A stretch of DNA of 64,000 nucleotides from Druceiella hillmani (taxonomy: Eukaryota; Arthropoda; Insecta; Lepidoptera; Hepialidae). A program made the translations under genes and the position numbers. Positions within the stretch are counted from its first letter, which is position 1. Every line of letters begins with the position of its first letter. Under the pieces are notes generated by a model. The model ran no database searches. It saw only the letters and a program-made list of their open reading frames with translations, and was not told the DNA's origin. Location of the stretch: positions 7,880,001 to 7,944,000 of the forward strand of contig JAYKKI010000074.1 in assembly GCA_039881145.1 (NCBI GenBank), written 5' to 3'. Below are positions 16,899-64,000 of the stretch, piece by piece.

Positions 16899-17521
16899 CC
16901 GTTTGAGTGCCGAAGTGCGCCATCATGTTCGTGCGCGTACTAACTAAATTTGCCACGAGCATCGCGCTCGCGAAATCAGTTGCTGTTTAGCGCGCGGTAG
17001 GGGAGGTTGCTCGCACGCATTGTTAATTTTTTATCTTTCTACATGTTACATAAAGTTCAAATTATAATATTCTTAGTAATATTATAATTTGAACTTTATC
17101 TTATATTTAAAGGATGGGAAAGAAAATTTTTAACCCATAATGACGGATAACGGAATACGAAAATAATTCGAGTGAAAATGATCATTTTTCAAGTTGTGAA
17201 GAAAGTGATAGTGATAATAGTGACGATAACAATTATTTTGCTGATACGGAGGATGTACCGGACTGCGAAAATGACGATGTGACCTTGATTTCAGTTTTTG
17301 TTATAATTTTTGTTCACAAGATATATTTCCATAATTTTCTTTGTATTTTATTATCTTTATACAAGTTTTTATTAAGAAAACAGCAAAAAAATTATTGAAA
17401 TTGGTTAATTTTTGGAAGAGATACAGTTTTTTTTCGACACAAGGGTAAATGACATCAAAAAGAAAAGATTACTTTGGCATTTTTAAGTATATATGAGTAA
17501 AAAACCATGGCACTAAAACGG
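16899..17521 (+). mobile_element. Non-autonomous piggyBac-like element, copy A (623 bp)
   Basis: The element is flanked by TTAA at 16895-16898 and 17522-17525. It begins CCGTTTGAGTGCC and ends GGCACTAAAACGG, which are inverted repeats with one mismatch. TTAA target duplication is the hallmark of piggyBac. Inside is a shortened coding relic of an acidic, Ser/Asp/Glu-rich N-terminus (around 17160-17275), also present in copy B at 48635-51010. No catalytic domain is present, so it depended on a transposase in trans. It sits just beyond the stop codon of the hAT relic, on its 3' side, which suggests insertion into that older element. Confidence 0.8.
17050..17099. repeat. Perfect 22-bp inverted repeat inside piggyBac-like copy A
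   Basis: Arms 17050-17071 and 17078-17099 are exact complements around a 6-base loop. Copy B has the left arm (with one change) but not the right arm, so the palindrome arose in copy A after the two diverged. Confidence 0.9.
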
Positions 17522-17578
17522 TTAAAATACCTTTATTCAAATAAAATGCCTTTCGGTTAGTATACTTTTTCAAGTCAT

Positions 17579-19370
17579 TTATTCCACTGATTTTAACACT
17601 AGTATTTGTTCTAATAGTTCATATTTCATGTTCCATCTATGTGGCCTCATTATCATTCCTCCAAAGGAAAAGAGTCGTTCAACAGGAGCAGAACTTGGTA
17701 AATAAGTATTATATTTAAGGAGACGTTTTTTACAGTTGGATATCTATCAAAGGAATCTAAACTATTGTCATCATCTTTTAAATATTATAGTGTTTCCAGA
17801 TCTATTGTAGTATTAGCACTATCACTGGCTACAGAAGAATCAGAGCCCTCAATAAACATATAATAAGATTCAATCTTTTCCTTTTTCTTTATTAGAACGT
17901 TGCGAGCTCTTTCCATCTTCCTGTTTTAGTTTCATCTTCCGCATTTCTGAAATAAAGAGTTCTTTCATGTATTCTCTGCTAGCCTTCGGTACCCATTTCA
18001 TTTTGAAAAAAGGATAAGATATGGATGCTAATATTGCATACTTTGTTTTGGTTCCTCTAATTTATAGAATCTCTCAAAACGCCTATTAAGACTTTCTTTA
18101 ATAACTTTTGTCACCACAATATGTAGGGTTATCCATTTGCAAACTGCTTGGCATTCTTTGTATTCTCATTAATTCTGAAAGAAGACATCCATGGTAGGTA
18201 TCTTTGTCCCCTTTAAAACTTCTGATGCCCTCAGCAATAGGTTTTAAACAGCTTATATATTCATCAAGAAACTGGATTTCAATTTCTTTTAAAACTGCTA
18301 ATCCAATTCGGATTAGCGTCGTTAAAGTTTCATTTAGGGTTTCCTGTACTATGAGTAGATCTTGAATAGAATTATAGTACGAATTCCATCGAGTTCGACA
18401 TGGAGAAGTATGGGATTTTCCTGTTGATTCTAAATAGATTTCACAATCGTTAGGCGACCTTGAATATAGATTCTAAACTGTTTTGACATGGCTGCATTTT
18501 AAGTTTTTGTATGAATTACTTTGAGATCTGCCTTATCATATTTGTTGAGGCTATTAAATATAATGTGTGTGTGGCGCACCTTTCATGATTAGGTAGTTGC
18601 AACCTTTCAGATGATTCTGGAAATTCTCTTAGTGTTAACACATAATTATCATCATCATTAATATGCATAACTTCAATATTTTGAATATGAACTGAATCTT
18701 TTTCACTTGTTCCTGTATCTGAATCTTTTCCATATATTTTAAAAGCTTTGACCATGTAGAACCATTGTTGGTAACGGTCTTTACAATATTTGTCAGCTTT
18801 AAATTAAATTTAGAATGGTAATAATTTTAATCAGCTCAGCTACTTTATCATAAGCACGTGTTCCTCTAAACCTTCTGCAAAGCAGAGTTATACTTTTACA
18901 TTCAAATGTTTCATAATCAATCCAATGAATCGTTACACACAAATAGCTTCTCTTGGATGACATCAAATATCAGCAGTGCTGCATAGAAGATCAACCTTTT
19001 TCGTAATTTCTTTTATTTTCTCTACATATTTAGTGTTTTTGGTGGGACATATAATTGCTGTGCGCCTTCAACAAGAGCCTTAAGATTTATTTTCTACAAT
19101 TGGTGTAGGTAAAATGGTATCCACTAAAAAATTCACAAGTAGCTTATCAAAATTAACTGACTTCGGCAAGATGGCTAAAAGAGGTGTTCATTTCATTATT
19201 TTAGATGTAATTGGTCCCTCACCCGTATCACCAACATAGTTCCTCTTCTTTGTATATTGAGTTTTGAGTTTCTCATACTCTGCTAATAGGTCAGCATGGC
19301 CTTTTCTCTGCAAAAGTATAATTAGTGATTTATTACTTAAATAGTAATAAACTACTAGTTTATTATGCAA
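17579..19370 (-). pseudogene. Decayed hAT-family transposase
   Basis: Reading leftwards on the minus strand, fragments in several frames match the layout of hAT transposases: an N-terminal piece (LLAEYEKLKTQYTKKRN, about 19190-19300); a RNase H-like piece with HPREAICV and a shifted HWIDYETFECKS, then a CRRFRGTRAYDKVAELIK-like segment (about 18800-18970); CATHTLYLIAS (about 18550-18590); and the C-terminal dimerisation motif SSAPVERLFSFGGMIMRPHR (about 17630-17700), ending in TAA at 17579-17581. Several stops and frameshifts interrupt it, so it is dead. Such enzymes act in the nucleus, cutting and pasting DNA between short inverted repeats with 8-bp target duplications. The family call is firm from the C-terminal motif; the exact limits are approximate. 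Confidence 0.75.
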
Positions 19371-20546
19371 TTATTATTAGCAGTAAGTAAGTAGGATATT
19401 ATTTTATTGGGCATTTAATTTTAAAATCGAAATTACTGGTACTACTAGAAAATCAATAAATAGTTTAAAAAAAAATGCTTTCTATATACCACTTTACGAA
19501 GCAAAACAAATGAATCTAAACTCGACATGTGTATTAGGAACCTTTTTCCATTTTCCAGTTTCATCATCAGACCCTCTTTACAATGTAAAATGAATATGAT
19601 TCATTGAAACATAACAAATGAACCCAAACTCGATTAGTGCACTAGCAGCTTTTCAGGAGTACCATCATCCATCTTCCGATTCCATCATCAAATTGTATGA
19701 TACACAGATGTTACCACGACACTGTATTGTCATTAGAACTACACACAACTGCCAAGTTTCACGTCGATACAACAATTAAAAGTGGATGAAATTTGGTTTC
19801 TTATATTTGTTTACATAGTACATATCTACATACATACAGGTCAACATAATAAAAGTGTGTTAAAAATCAAATTAATTCTTTTGAACTTATGTTTGAATGG
19901 TTCAAAAAGTTTGTTGTATATTAAAGCACTGATACTTCTTTTCAATGGTTTCCAACAGTTTTTGCATACTGCAGATATAATTATGTCGCTTGCAGGATCA
20001 TTCCTAATGTTTTATTATGTACGTTTATGTGTATATAATGAAACATTCTTTTGTCGTCCCTGAAAAAAGATAATATTTTATATTTATTCCTTAATAAAAA
20101 CATAACAGTAACTTAAACAAAAAACGATACACAAATTACACAAAATAAGGTAGATGCAATATTCTATTCAACTGACATAAACAAATAGTTAAATACAGTC
20201 ATTGTTATTTTAGGTTCGATTATTAGAAATAACTATATTACATTATTGGAGGTAATGCTGAGTTAAAAAACAATTTAATAATAAAATTTTACTTACACTT
20301 TATTTATTTACATCCAGCAAATCAAGATAACCGCACAAAATCACAAGATCACAACAAAATAATTATGACGGTCAAATCAAGTAACGTCTGTGATTAATAT
20401 GTTTGACATTTTGATTTGCAAATGTTTGTTTGTTGGTAGTTGGTAATATTGGTGTTAATGGTAACACTAAGGATAGGTGCGTTCATAAACAAGTAAAGTA
20501 ATTCTCATTTTACAAATACAAAATAATAATAGTTATTTTGTATCTG

Positions 20547-20602
20547 TATTTGAAATACATGTAATAAAAAATACAATGTATTTCAAATAAATCACATCTC
20601 TG
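20547..20602 (-). repeat. Candidate hAT left terminus with subterminal palindrome
   Basis: On the minus strand a CAGAGATGTGAT end (20591-20602) of hAT type is followed by a 14-bp inverted repeat (TATTTGAAATACAT and complement, 20547-20560 and 20576-20589). It lies upstream of the hAT transposase relic in the right orientation. I could not find a matching opposite terminus or the 8-bp duplication, so this is provisional. Confidence 0.4.
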
Positions 20603-20663
20603 GTAGGGGCACACCCTTATTCAAATGACTGATATCTACCATTCCCATTTCAAACAATTTACA

Positions 20664-20712
20664 TTTAGTATTTGTATTTTACATTTAGTATTAGTATTTT
20701 ACATTTAGTATC
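20664..20712 (+). repeat. Short tandem repeat
   Basis: Three imperfect copies of a roughly 20-base unit built on ACATTTAGTATTAGTATTTT lie in a row. No other content is seen. Confidence 0.7.
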
Positions 20713-21879
20713 CAGGTGAAGGAGGAAAGATGGCCGAAAACTGCAATCAGAAATGAAAAGTATAGAAAAACTACAGGATACATTCACAACCTTTATGGAT
20801 ACTATTTGTGTGGCTATTCTGAATTAAATTTTATTACAATATTGTTTTACAAAAATTGTTTATGTGAAAATGATTAGATGTTGAAAGATCTTATTCTGTC
20901 TATGTGATACCAATTTTAATGAAAGCTTAACGCTGATTTCCTGATGCCCAGTATAGTCTTTCGAAGGGCCCAGTACTCAACGAGTATCATTAAATAGATT
21001 GCTGCGAAAAATATCTCTTAGTGAACTGTTTGCTTGGGAGAGGGATGTTGAGGATATGTGGTTTTATATTACTGTTTCTCGCTTGTAATAAAAATTTTAT
21101 TGCCTTTGTTATTTACCACTAGTTTTAGAATTAAGTTAGTCAACTACAAGGGACTCACTCATTTTCAATGATATCTGCAGCGAACTAAGTGCTGTTGATT
21201 AGGAATAACTTTTGACAGATCTTGATATTAATATTGCTGTGCAATTTATTTATGATAAATTAATTTAAATAATAATATATACATCCCTATGAAAAGCGCA
21301 AGTTAAAACATTTCCACTTTTGATTTAGTTTTATATTGATATGTTTACACAAGGAAAAACTTAAGTATTATACATGGTATAAAAAATTGGTAAATCAAGT
21401 GAATTAAGTGAGCCAGATGCGCGTGGATAATTGCTATAAATGTGTATAGAGACAAAAATTCATATTTTTTACATTCTGTTCAGGAATATAAAACATTTTT
21501 GGATATATGAAATTACCAAAAAAACTCCATCTCACTGATCATGAAATAGGGTGATCTTCAAAAGTTAAAGATGGTTGTGGAATATTTTCCAATTACTTCG
21601 GCTTTGTCTCTGAAAATCAAGCTGATTTTAGCAACTATGCCTCAATTCTCAATCCATTTTGTTGCAATTGTTTGCGAGACATTAATGGAAGTAGGGATTC
21701 ATTAAAATAAAAATGAAAGGTTTTAACTGCAAAAAAGTCACTGTTTCCGATGGGATTCGTGCATTATTTATAAAATAAACTTTTTGAGTTTCTCACTAAG
21801 TTTCTCCTATTCAATAAATCCATTAAGTCAGGGACATTCTCTACTCATTGAAAATGGTTCACATTATCCTATCCAGAAA

Positions 21880-22930
21880 TTAAGTGATATGTAAGAAATA
21901 CAAACCTGTCAGAATTAAGTCTGTCTTTGCAAAATTATTTGAATACATTTTCTACATCTTTTATTTCTATTTTAAAATGTTACTTTCTCCCGGTCATTAC
22001 GGTATATTGTCTCAAAAAGTCAACAATACATATTCTAATAGAATATAAAAACAATCTTTGTGGTATTTCTGCCAAAGGAATGCAATAAGGTCAATCACTC
22101 AATACTTTGCATGAATCTTGAAGATTATGGCATCCATGGCACTTTGTTGAGGTGGTTTACTTACTTAGAAAACAGGGCCCAACTTTTTAAAATCTTTACC
22201 ATAGGTCATCTTTCTGTACAAATAAAAATCACCTCCGAGACGCTTCTCTTTGTAGTATTCACTAACAATGTACCAGAATGTTTACAATGCCTCTGTTTAT
22301 TCTATGCAAAAGATCTTAGGATTTACACCATTAACAAAACTATATATATACAGCAATAGTTTTGTGTTGTTTCTGAATGTCGACAAGTGTTTGGTTTGAC
22401 TATCTTTTTTATTAATTTAAAACACCAAACTTCATTTAGTTACTTGTTAAATAGCTCTGCACTATAATATAATTTGTTGTCGGGATGGATCTCAGAAGAT
22501 TACTTTGATGAATACCTTACATTCTGTTCTCACTATGATGATGTTGTTCATAAATGTACTCACCTTCTAAGATTCTCGTTCTATTAATCATGCTTTTATG
22601 TATTTATACCGTTCCATAATTAGAAGTATCCTTGAATATGGATCAGTTATTTGGTTTCCATATTACAAATCACACATCAAGAGAATTGAAAGAGTATTCT
22701 TTGCTATATACTTCCTTTTGGTTGAGAATATAGATCCTTTACAAGCAAACTATGAAAATTCAGATTGCATCACTAACTACGCAGGGAAAACTGCTGATCT
22801 ATCAAATTTATATAAAATCATAGATTCACATCTTGATTCCCTTCCTCCTCTCTCAACTTCTACATCCAATTCAGATTCCGTCACCAAGTATATTTGTCCT
22901 CTAAGTTTATAATAACAATACCTCCTTTTA
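21880..22930 (+). pseudogene. Non-LTR retrotransposon reverse transcriptase relic (jockey-like)
   Basis: Fragments in order match a LINE reverse transcriptase: a fingers segment (SPGHYGILSQKV, about 21990-22030); CNKVNHSILCMNLEDYGIHG with LLRWFTYLENRAQ (about 22080-22190); LLFVVFTNNVPECLQ then FYAKDLRIY, where the catalytic YADD has become YAKD (about 22240-22325); and the thumb region RSIIRSILEYGSVIWFPYY with IKRIERV (about 22600-22700). Frameshifts and stops separate them. The enzyme copies its RNA into a nicked genomic target. This copy is dead: the catalytic Asp is replaced and the frame is broken. The clade is inferred from motif style only. Confidence 0.75.
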
Positions 22931-22999
22931 TAATTCAATAACTTGAATACGCCCACTATATAAAAATGTTGTTTCTGAACATTTTTCTTTGGACATTTT

Positions 23000-24285
23000 A
23001 GGATGAACATCATATCATTCATATTTAAACAGAAAATAAAAAAAAGATATTATATACAAATTAAAGCCCAGCTAAAATAGAATTAATTACAAGCTTTGTA
23101 TATGTCAAATAAAATAAATTCTAATTTAAAGCTAACAATTTATAACAGCTGCTAATTGACTTCTTGACAGAACTCTTAAAAATGTTACATAAGTATCCTA
23201 GCCATTCTGTGCACACATATTATTAAAGTTATACTCTAGTTTTATACTTTGAACTTTTTTATTATACATTTATATGACTGTAACTTGTGTTATGAACCTT
23301 TACATAAATAATTAAATAAAGGAAAAACATCATGAAGGTTTACCAGGTTTTGATTCCATTTTGGACCAAAAAGATTTGCACGAAATAATGTGAGACACCA
23401 GTAAAGGGAAATGAGACCATTTTTATTACTAAGTCTTTATTTATAAACCTTTTAAGAAGACGTATAGAATTTCTGGTCTGTATCACAGACAGGTAAGTAT
23501 TTAAACAAAAACTACGAAGATTATTTTAAACAACAATAGTTTGTAAGTTATAAGTAAAGGAAATATAAAATGTTTAGTAGTCATGATTCTCTATGGTATC
23601 AGTTTAAAATATAGTTTCAATAAGTGAATTTTCACACATCATGTTTTTAAAATTAAAGACTTAGATATCGTATAAAAGTATAATCGGATTCATACTTGAC
23701 CCATTTTATTTTATTGTACTTGTAATTTGGCACAATAAATTTGAAACCAATATCTTTGTAATATTCTTGGTATTTGCAACTGTTTCTTGAACTGGATGCA
23801 AATGAGTTTGTTTGTTATTTACATTGTACAATCAATGCGAATAAATAATCCCACAAGAATTTATTGATAACGACACATTAAGCATCATTTATGTTACAAA
23901 TTAACATAAAAATATTTTCTTTAGGTTACCTTTTAAAGATAGGTGTATATATTGTCAATGACTGTAAGCTTTGTTATTATCAACATTTCTTCCATAGTGT
24001 ATTTTCATATAGCTGCAACGGTAATGCATGCAATAAAAACTGCCCAGATGACTGTTTTTCCTAAGTTTATTGCAATTTTGCCATAACTGGTTAGTCCTCT
24101 TTTTAATAAATATACTGAATATATCTCAGGAGATTCTTTCTATCCTACTAATATAAGTAGTTTGCGAAAGGTTATAACTCCAAAGTGTTAATATAGATGA
24201 ATTTTATAAAAATGTGGATATTGGTGGTATAAATATGAAGTCGTAAAATATTTGCACCTGAATCACCAAGTATATAGGTTTCAAT
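23000..24285. other. Intergenic spacer between LINE relic and DOCK 3' end
   Basis: This is AT-rich sequence without a recognisable gene. A possible LINE tail with ATAAATAATTAAATAAAG lies near 23305-23325. Confidence 0.45.
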
Positions 24286-24291
24286 TTTATT
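24286..24291 (-). terminator. Poly(A) signal of the DOCK gene
   Basis: AATAAA on the minus strand lies about 43 bases past the in-frame TAA that follows the last DOCK exon, implying a very short 3' untranslated region. Confidence 0.5.
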
Positions 24292-24333
24292 TTTTGAGTT
24301 CCAGTGCTACGCTAAAAAACTTTAGAAATATTG

Positions 24334-59681
<35,348 letters not shown>

Positions 59682-60076
59682 CTGAAACTAAGCACAGAGA
59701 AACGTCTGTTTTAATTAAAAAAGAGTAGATCCTTGGTCGAATTGTGTTGCATATTTGGATCACGAAAAAATTAAATTGAGTTTCCCAATGACAGACTATT
59801 ATTAGCAAAAGAAAACATTACTTTTATGCTTGTATTATTAATCTTGGAGTAGTCATAAGAAATATAGTTACATGAAGTCTTTTGGATATATTAAGGCAAA
59901 AGTTATATAAAATTGAAAGCAAATATTATTAATATTATTTTTAATACCATTTAAAAATATATACTGGGCCATTGCAATAACTCTCAGTAGAGTCTACGAA
60001 AATAGATGGAGGAAAGTTTCAGCACAAAATATTAATTAATAAACATAAACCATATTGGTATCTAAGAGTACATTGC

Positions 60077-60880
60077 ATGTTCACACAGCATGTTCATATG
60101 TGTTCAAGTAAAGGGTCGGCCAGACTAAAGAGCGGTTTTAAAAGGCACGGGAATTGTGCTCAGCTGGCGGAAGATGATGAGGATGCAGTCGGCCACGTTC
60201 CTGACACCTTAGTATTCAGTAGCAATGGAATAGCAGAGCGTTGTATGTATGCTGTCAAATCATTTTATAAAAACGGAAGTTTTTACATGCAGGTATGTGT
60301 TGTCATATGCCTGTGCGATTAAAAAGTGGATTAAGAATTTTGAAGACATTGTCAAAGACGGTAAATTAGCCTAGGAAACTAGTTAGGCATTGCCTACTCC
60401 AGAAAACATCGAACATGTAAGAGTTGCAATCGAAAGAAGCCCACTTCTGCTCAGCTCGCCTGCATGGCGCTACACTTGGGATTCCCAACACAACAGTTAG
60501 AGGGATTTTACACAATCTACACTATTGTTCTTAAGAAATCCAGATTGTTGTGGCTCTTCTGAAAACAGATTACGTGAGTTGAAGACAGTTCTGTGAAGAA
60601 ATGTTGAATTTAAATAATGAAAATGAAGACATTGTAAAGAATTTATGGATGATTAACAAGGCCATTTTCATTTGTCCGGTTACAACACCAAGCAGAACTT
60701 TGTTCGGTGTTTCAAAGAGTAACATGGCAATATTGGAAAACTTTTTAACTCGACAACTTACTCAGTATGAAGGTAAAGAGGAGACAGTTTTTCAACAAGA
60801 TGGAGCAACCTCCCACAAGTAAAGTATACCACCACGAATAGTTGAAGCACTGTAAGAACAGATCCAACAGGAGGTGAAAT
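60077..60880 (+). pseudogene. IS630/Tc-mariner-type transposase relic
   Basis: After a possible N-terminal piece (AERCMYAVKSFYKNGSFYMQ, about 60232-60291), the plus strand reads KKWIKNFEDIVKDGKLA, PTPENIEHVRVAIERSPLLL (about 60393-60440), then EEMLNLNNENEDIVKNLWM (about 60595-60650) and RQLTQYEGKEETVFQQDGAT ending SHK and a stop (60750-60822). FQQDGATPH is the hallmark block with the second catalytic Asp. The C-terminal third is missing. It lies to the right of the last visible DOCK exon, probably in the next intron. Confidence 0.65.
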
Positions 60881-61488
60881 CCTAAGATTCAAATCCCTCT
60901 GGCAATGCTATGGAATGTGACACCAGAACGGATATCATCTTACTGGAATTATCTTAGTTACATTTACTTGATTTTGAGTTAGCATTTTCTTGAAGGCTTT
61001 TTTATGTAATTTAAGGTGATAAAAAAAATTGATTGAATTTTTTTATAGCCTTTTCAAAATCATTATTTACTATTCTATAAAGATGCTTTTAACAGATTAA
61101 AAATGAGTTTTGTTTATAAACTTCTTTTGTATTATAGTCCCTAGGTGATAAATGTGAAAAAAATTTATTGCATTCAATCCAGTTAAATTACACTTTGTTT
61201 TGGTATTTAGATGGTATCGATTGATTTTAGTCGAAATCGGTAACTCAGTTTTAGGCCAATAATGTTTTCCGTGACAGTTCTTAGAGTCAGTATTACATTA
61301 AAATTGTATTCTTTTGTCCATATATGACATTATTTAATTCATCAAAAATATCCATTATTTTATGTTAAAAATAAAAGGAAACAGAAAGCACACCTTTAGT
61401 CACAAGTAACAATGTTCAGGTGTTAAAGAATTTTGAGAGTGATTGTGGTTTTATCTAAATGTTTATTTATTACAAGTACTAGCTGACC

Positions 61489-63950
61489 CAGCGAACTTCG
61501 TACAATAAATGTTGTGTTAACTTATTAGCTGAATTAAAATCTGTTTTTTATTAAGATAAAATGAATACTCAAAATGAAAAGTTTTTTAAATAAATGTAAT
61601 TCATGTGGCAGCAAGGCAGTTGCTTTATTGAAGCGAAACGAAATGATTCGCATAGCATTGTTGCACTACTTTCTGTTAAACTATTTTCTGGATACACGTG
61701 AACATGCTACATACAATTGACGATGAGAGAAACATTTATTTTCTAGATTTAGGCCACAAACACTGAATGATTGGTCTTGTGATTTGTTTATCGTTATGAA
61801 CAGTGGCCAAAATCAACAATATGACGAATGTCCTCCCAGTTCCACCAGGCCGCATGGAGGAAAAATATGCCACCATTTCCATCATCATTTGCCTTCATTA
61901 ACGTATCCATACACTTCTTTGTATTGGGGGTTCAACAGAGGTACATTCGTTCGAACTGATTGGTTCAATGCATCTTGATCACATTCAAGTTCACATTTAA
62001 ATTTTTTATTGAAAGCGTCATTCATTCTACAATTTAGTGTTGGCATTCCTAACCTGACTAACAAACTACTGCACATGAGGTAACACAGGTCTTCGATGAA
62101 AAGCAAAGCTTGGTTATGTATCTCCTCATTCACTTCGAGATCGGGATTCCCTGAACTGACACGAATTTGATGTAAAATTTCTTCTGACGTGTCATCCTTG
62201 TGCTTGTTCCACAGTTCATATGGGTTCGATGGGAAGTATGTCGAAATATGATAGCAAATAATGTGTGTATCTGACTTGGAGATCCAGAAACAATTGTTTC
62301 AGCGATTGTCATGTTCCAATGAGATATATTTGCAGATGTATTTGATGGACTTCACTGAATTGTAACACTCCATGTTGCAATGAACCTTGAATGTTTTTGA
62401 AAGAAGTGGTGAATATGGGAAAATCCAAGTGTTGTCGACCACGAAATCGTTTCCTTTCACTTTCATTGTGATAGTTCTACCATTATTATTGGGTGATCGA
62501 CGCCCGATACAGTAAATAACAATCATTCTCAGTGATAGCCTCTGCCGTCAAATTTCGTGGATAATGCTTGGAACACTTGCCGTCGACCATGCATGTTGGT
62601 TGGGGTTGATGGCACCACGCAGCCCGTGAATCATGTTTGTAATTACAACTTCATGCAGGTCTGGATCGGTTTCGGGATCAGGAATCACGGCACATATGAT
62701 ATCATCTATTCGATCTGGCTAAATTCTTTCGAATCACCAAATAATGTGATAAGCTTCGTTTTTGCCATTCAATTGAATATATCCAGCATAGCGTATCCCC
62801 AAAGACTCGATGCTAACAATGTAGTCCACTAGCGACCAGATTTTTGTTTGAAGACACGTGCTGTGATGTGCCGATCACTTAATGTTTGTCCGGGGACAGC
62901 AGCAGCAGTTGAACAATTTCTATCCATTTTGGATTGCACGTCAAGATGATGAATAGATCTGGATGAACATATGTCATTGCATCTTGCGCATATTTATGCA
63001 TATGACATGGGTTGCCAATGTACGTCTCCGGTAGAATAGTTAATAGATAGATCAACATTAGCTTCATCTCCTTCGGTGCTGACTGCGGTGCATTCTACGT
63101 GATAAATGAATATACCCCTTTGAACACAATTTGGCTTGTTTCAACCGAATGAAAGTGAGGCGCTCAGTTTCGATTTTGACGTACATGTCGTCGCAATATT
63201 GCTGAAGCCATTGATAAATAAAATAGTAAAACTCGCTTGGCAAATTTTCATCAAATATAATCAATCTAATTATTAAATCGTCTTACATAATAACGAATTA
63301 TATTACTCTTCAATACACTATTAATTATTTTTAGTTAACATTAAAACATTTTTTTAAACATAATATTCCCTAATATATGAATTATATAAAATGCACTGGT
63401 ATTTTATGGGAAAATATGTTACACTGGTATTTACAATAAGTTTAACACCTAAAATATACTAATACATAAAAATGCATAAGATACTCTAATACTTCACAGA
63501 AAGAAATATACCACGGTGTACCAATTACATTACATTGAACCTAAAACGCAAAATACACACTAGTATATATAAAGAAAGCAAAATATATTAATATTTCTCA
63601 GAAAAAATACGTGATCCAACAAAAATCACAATTAGTGAATATTCCGAGAGGTAATCTTGATTAATTTTATTCGACCCGATTAGACGTTTTTTTCCCTGAA
63701 GTCGCCTTCGACCCAGTTGATAATCCTTCTGTAAAGGACCGCCAAGGCGAATGTGTGGAGGTGTTATTTTATACTTTGTACGTGACGTTCCCTGACCCAA
63801 GTCTCATCCAAGTAAGTCTCATCAATCGTAGCAAATAGTTGTCAGCATTTTGACCAATCATCAAACAATACGTGTAATAATTCATCGAGCCAACCTTCTT
63901 GGTAGACCTGAAATGAAATTATAGACTTTGTAGTCATCATTTGGCATGCA
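61489..63950 (-). pseudogene. Helitron coding relic (third) with helicase end and 3' terminus
   Basis: The minus strand reads the Helitron-like N domain: PSEFYYFIYQWLQQYCDDMY (about 63180-63240), ILPETYIGNPCHMHKYAQDA and MTYVHPDLFIILTCNPKWIE (about 62920-63030), WIFPYSPLLSKTFKVHCNME with VKSIKYICKYISL (about 62310-62430). After a gap come helicase-type pieces (around 61890-62130) and the helicase C-terminus ITINKSQDQSFSVCGLNLEN then CFSHRQLYVACSRVSRK (about 61690-61800). It closes with GGGTCAGCTAG before T at 61489. Most of the helicase is deleted and frames are broken. Helitrons transpose through a Rep/helicase enzyme; this copy is dead. The right end may extend past 64000. Confidence 0.75.
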
Positions 63951-64000
63951 ATCCAATGCAGTTTTGAACAACCGAACCAATATATGAAGTTGATTGAACC

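Noticed and set aside
60000..64000. Further upstream DOCK exons
   Set aside because: I looked on the minus strand for conserved DOCK segments with splice sites right of 59681 and found only transposon sequence. The next exon probably lies beyond the window.

Overview
The window reads as AT-rich nuclear DNA from an insect (order not resolved). The evidence is intron-containing genes with GT/AG splice sites, an HP1 gene and a DOCK-family gene of animal type, and a dense load of typical arthropod transposons (piggyBac-like, Tc1/mariner, hAT, Helitron, jockey-like non-LTR elements). No tRNA, rRNA or CRISPR signal was seen, and most short ORFs are chance frames in AT-rich DNA.

Layout. 1-7.2 kb: non-coding, with a GC-rich promoter-like patch and candidate untranslated first exon (2101-2369) ending in a clean donor, and a small unidentified candidate gene on the minus strand (5.7-6.4 kb). 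7291-11331 (+): a complete four-exon gene for heterochromatin protein 1 (221 aa, chromodomain plus chromoshadow domain), with a poly(A) signal at 11431. 11.7-24.3 kb: intergenic, holding local duplications, perfect short hairpins, a 623-bp piggyBac-like element flanked by TTAA, a decayed hAT transposase and a decayed non-LTR reverse transcriptase. 24334-59681 (-): the last ten visible coding exons of a DOCK-C guanine-nucleotide exchange factor (DOCK6/7/8 class; Drosophila Zir), with all splice phases consistent. Its 5' part lies beyond the right edge, and HP1 and this gene converge tail to tail.

The DOCK introns carry most of the rest. These include a 14-copy 49-bp minisatellite, a 1.15-kb near-pure pyrimidine tract, TA/TACATA microsatellites, a 45-bp-arm hairpin, two autonomous-type piggyBac relics, a piggyBac-like element interrupted by an almost complete Tc1 element (DD34E, two stop codons), two mariner relics and Helitron coding relics. 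Right of the last visible DOCK exon are an IS630/Tc-type relic and a Helitron relic, which probably lie in a further DOCK intron.

The two host genes have no evident functional link. HP1 binds H3K9-methylated chromatin; the DOCK protein activates Rho-family GTPases in the cytoplasm. All assignments come from reading the translated sequence and remembered family motifs. No database search was run, so family names for decayed repeats are provisional.
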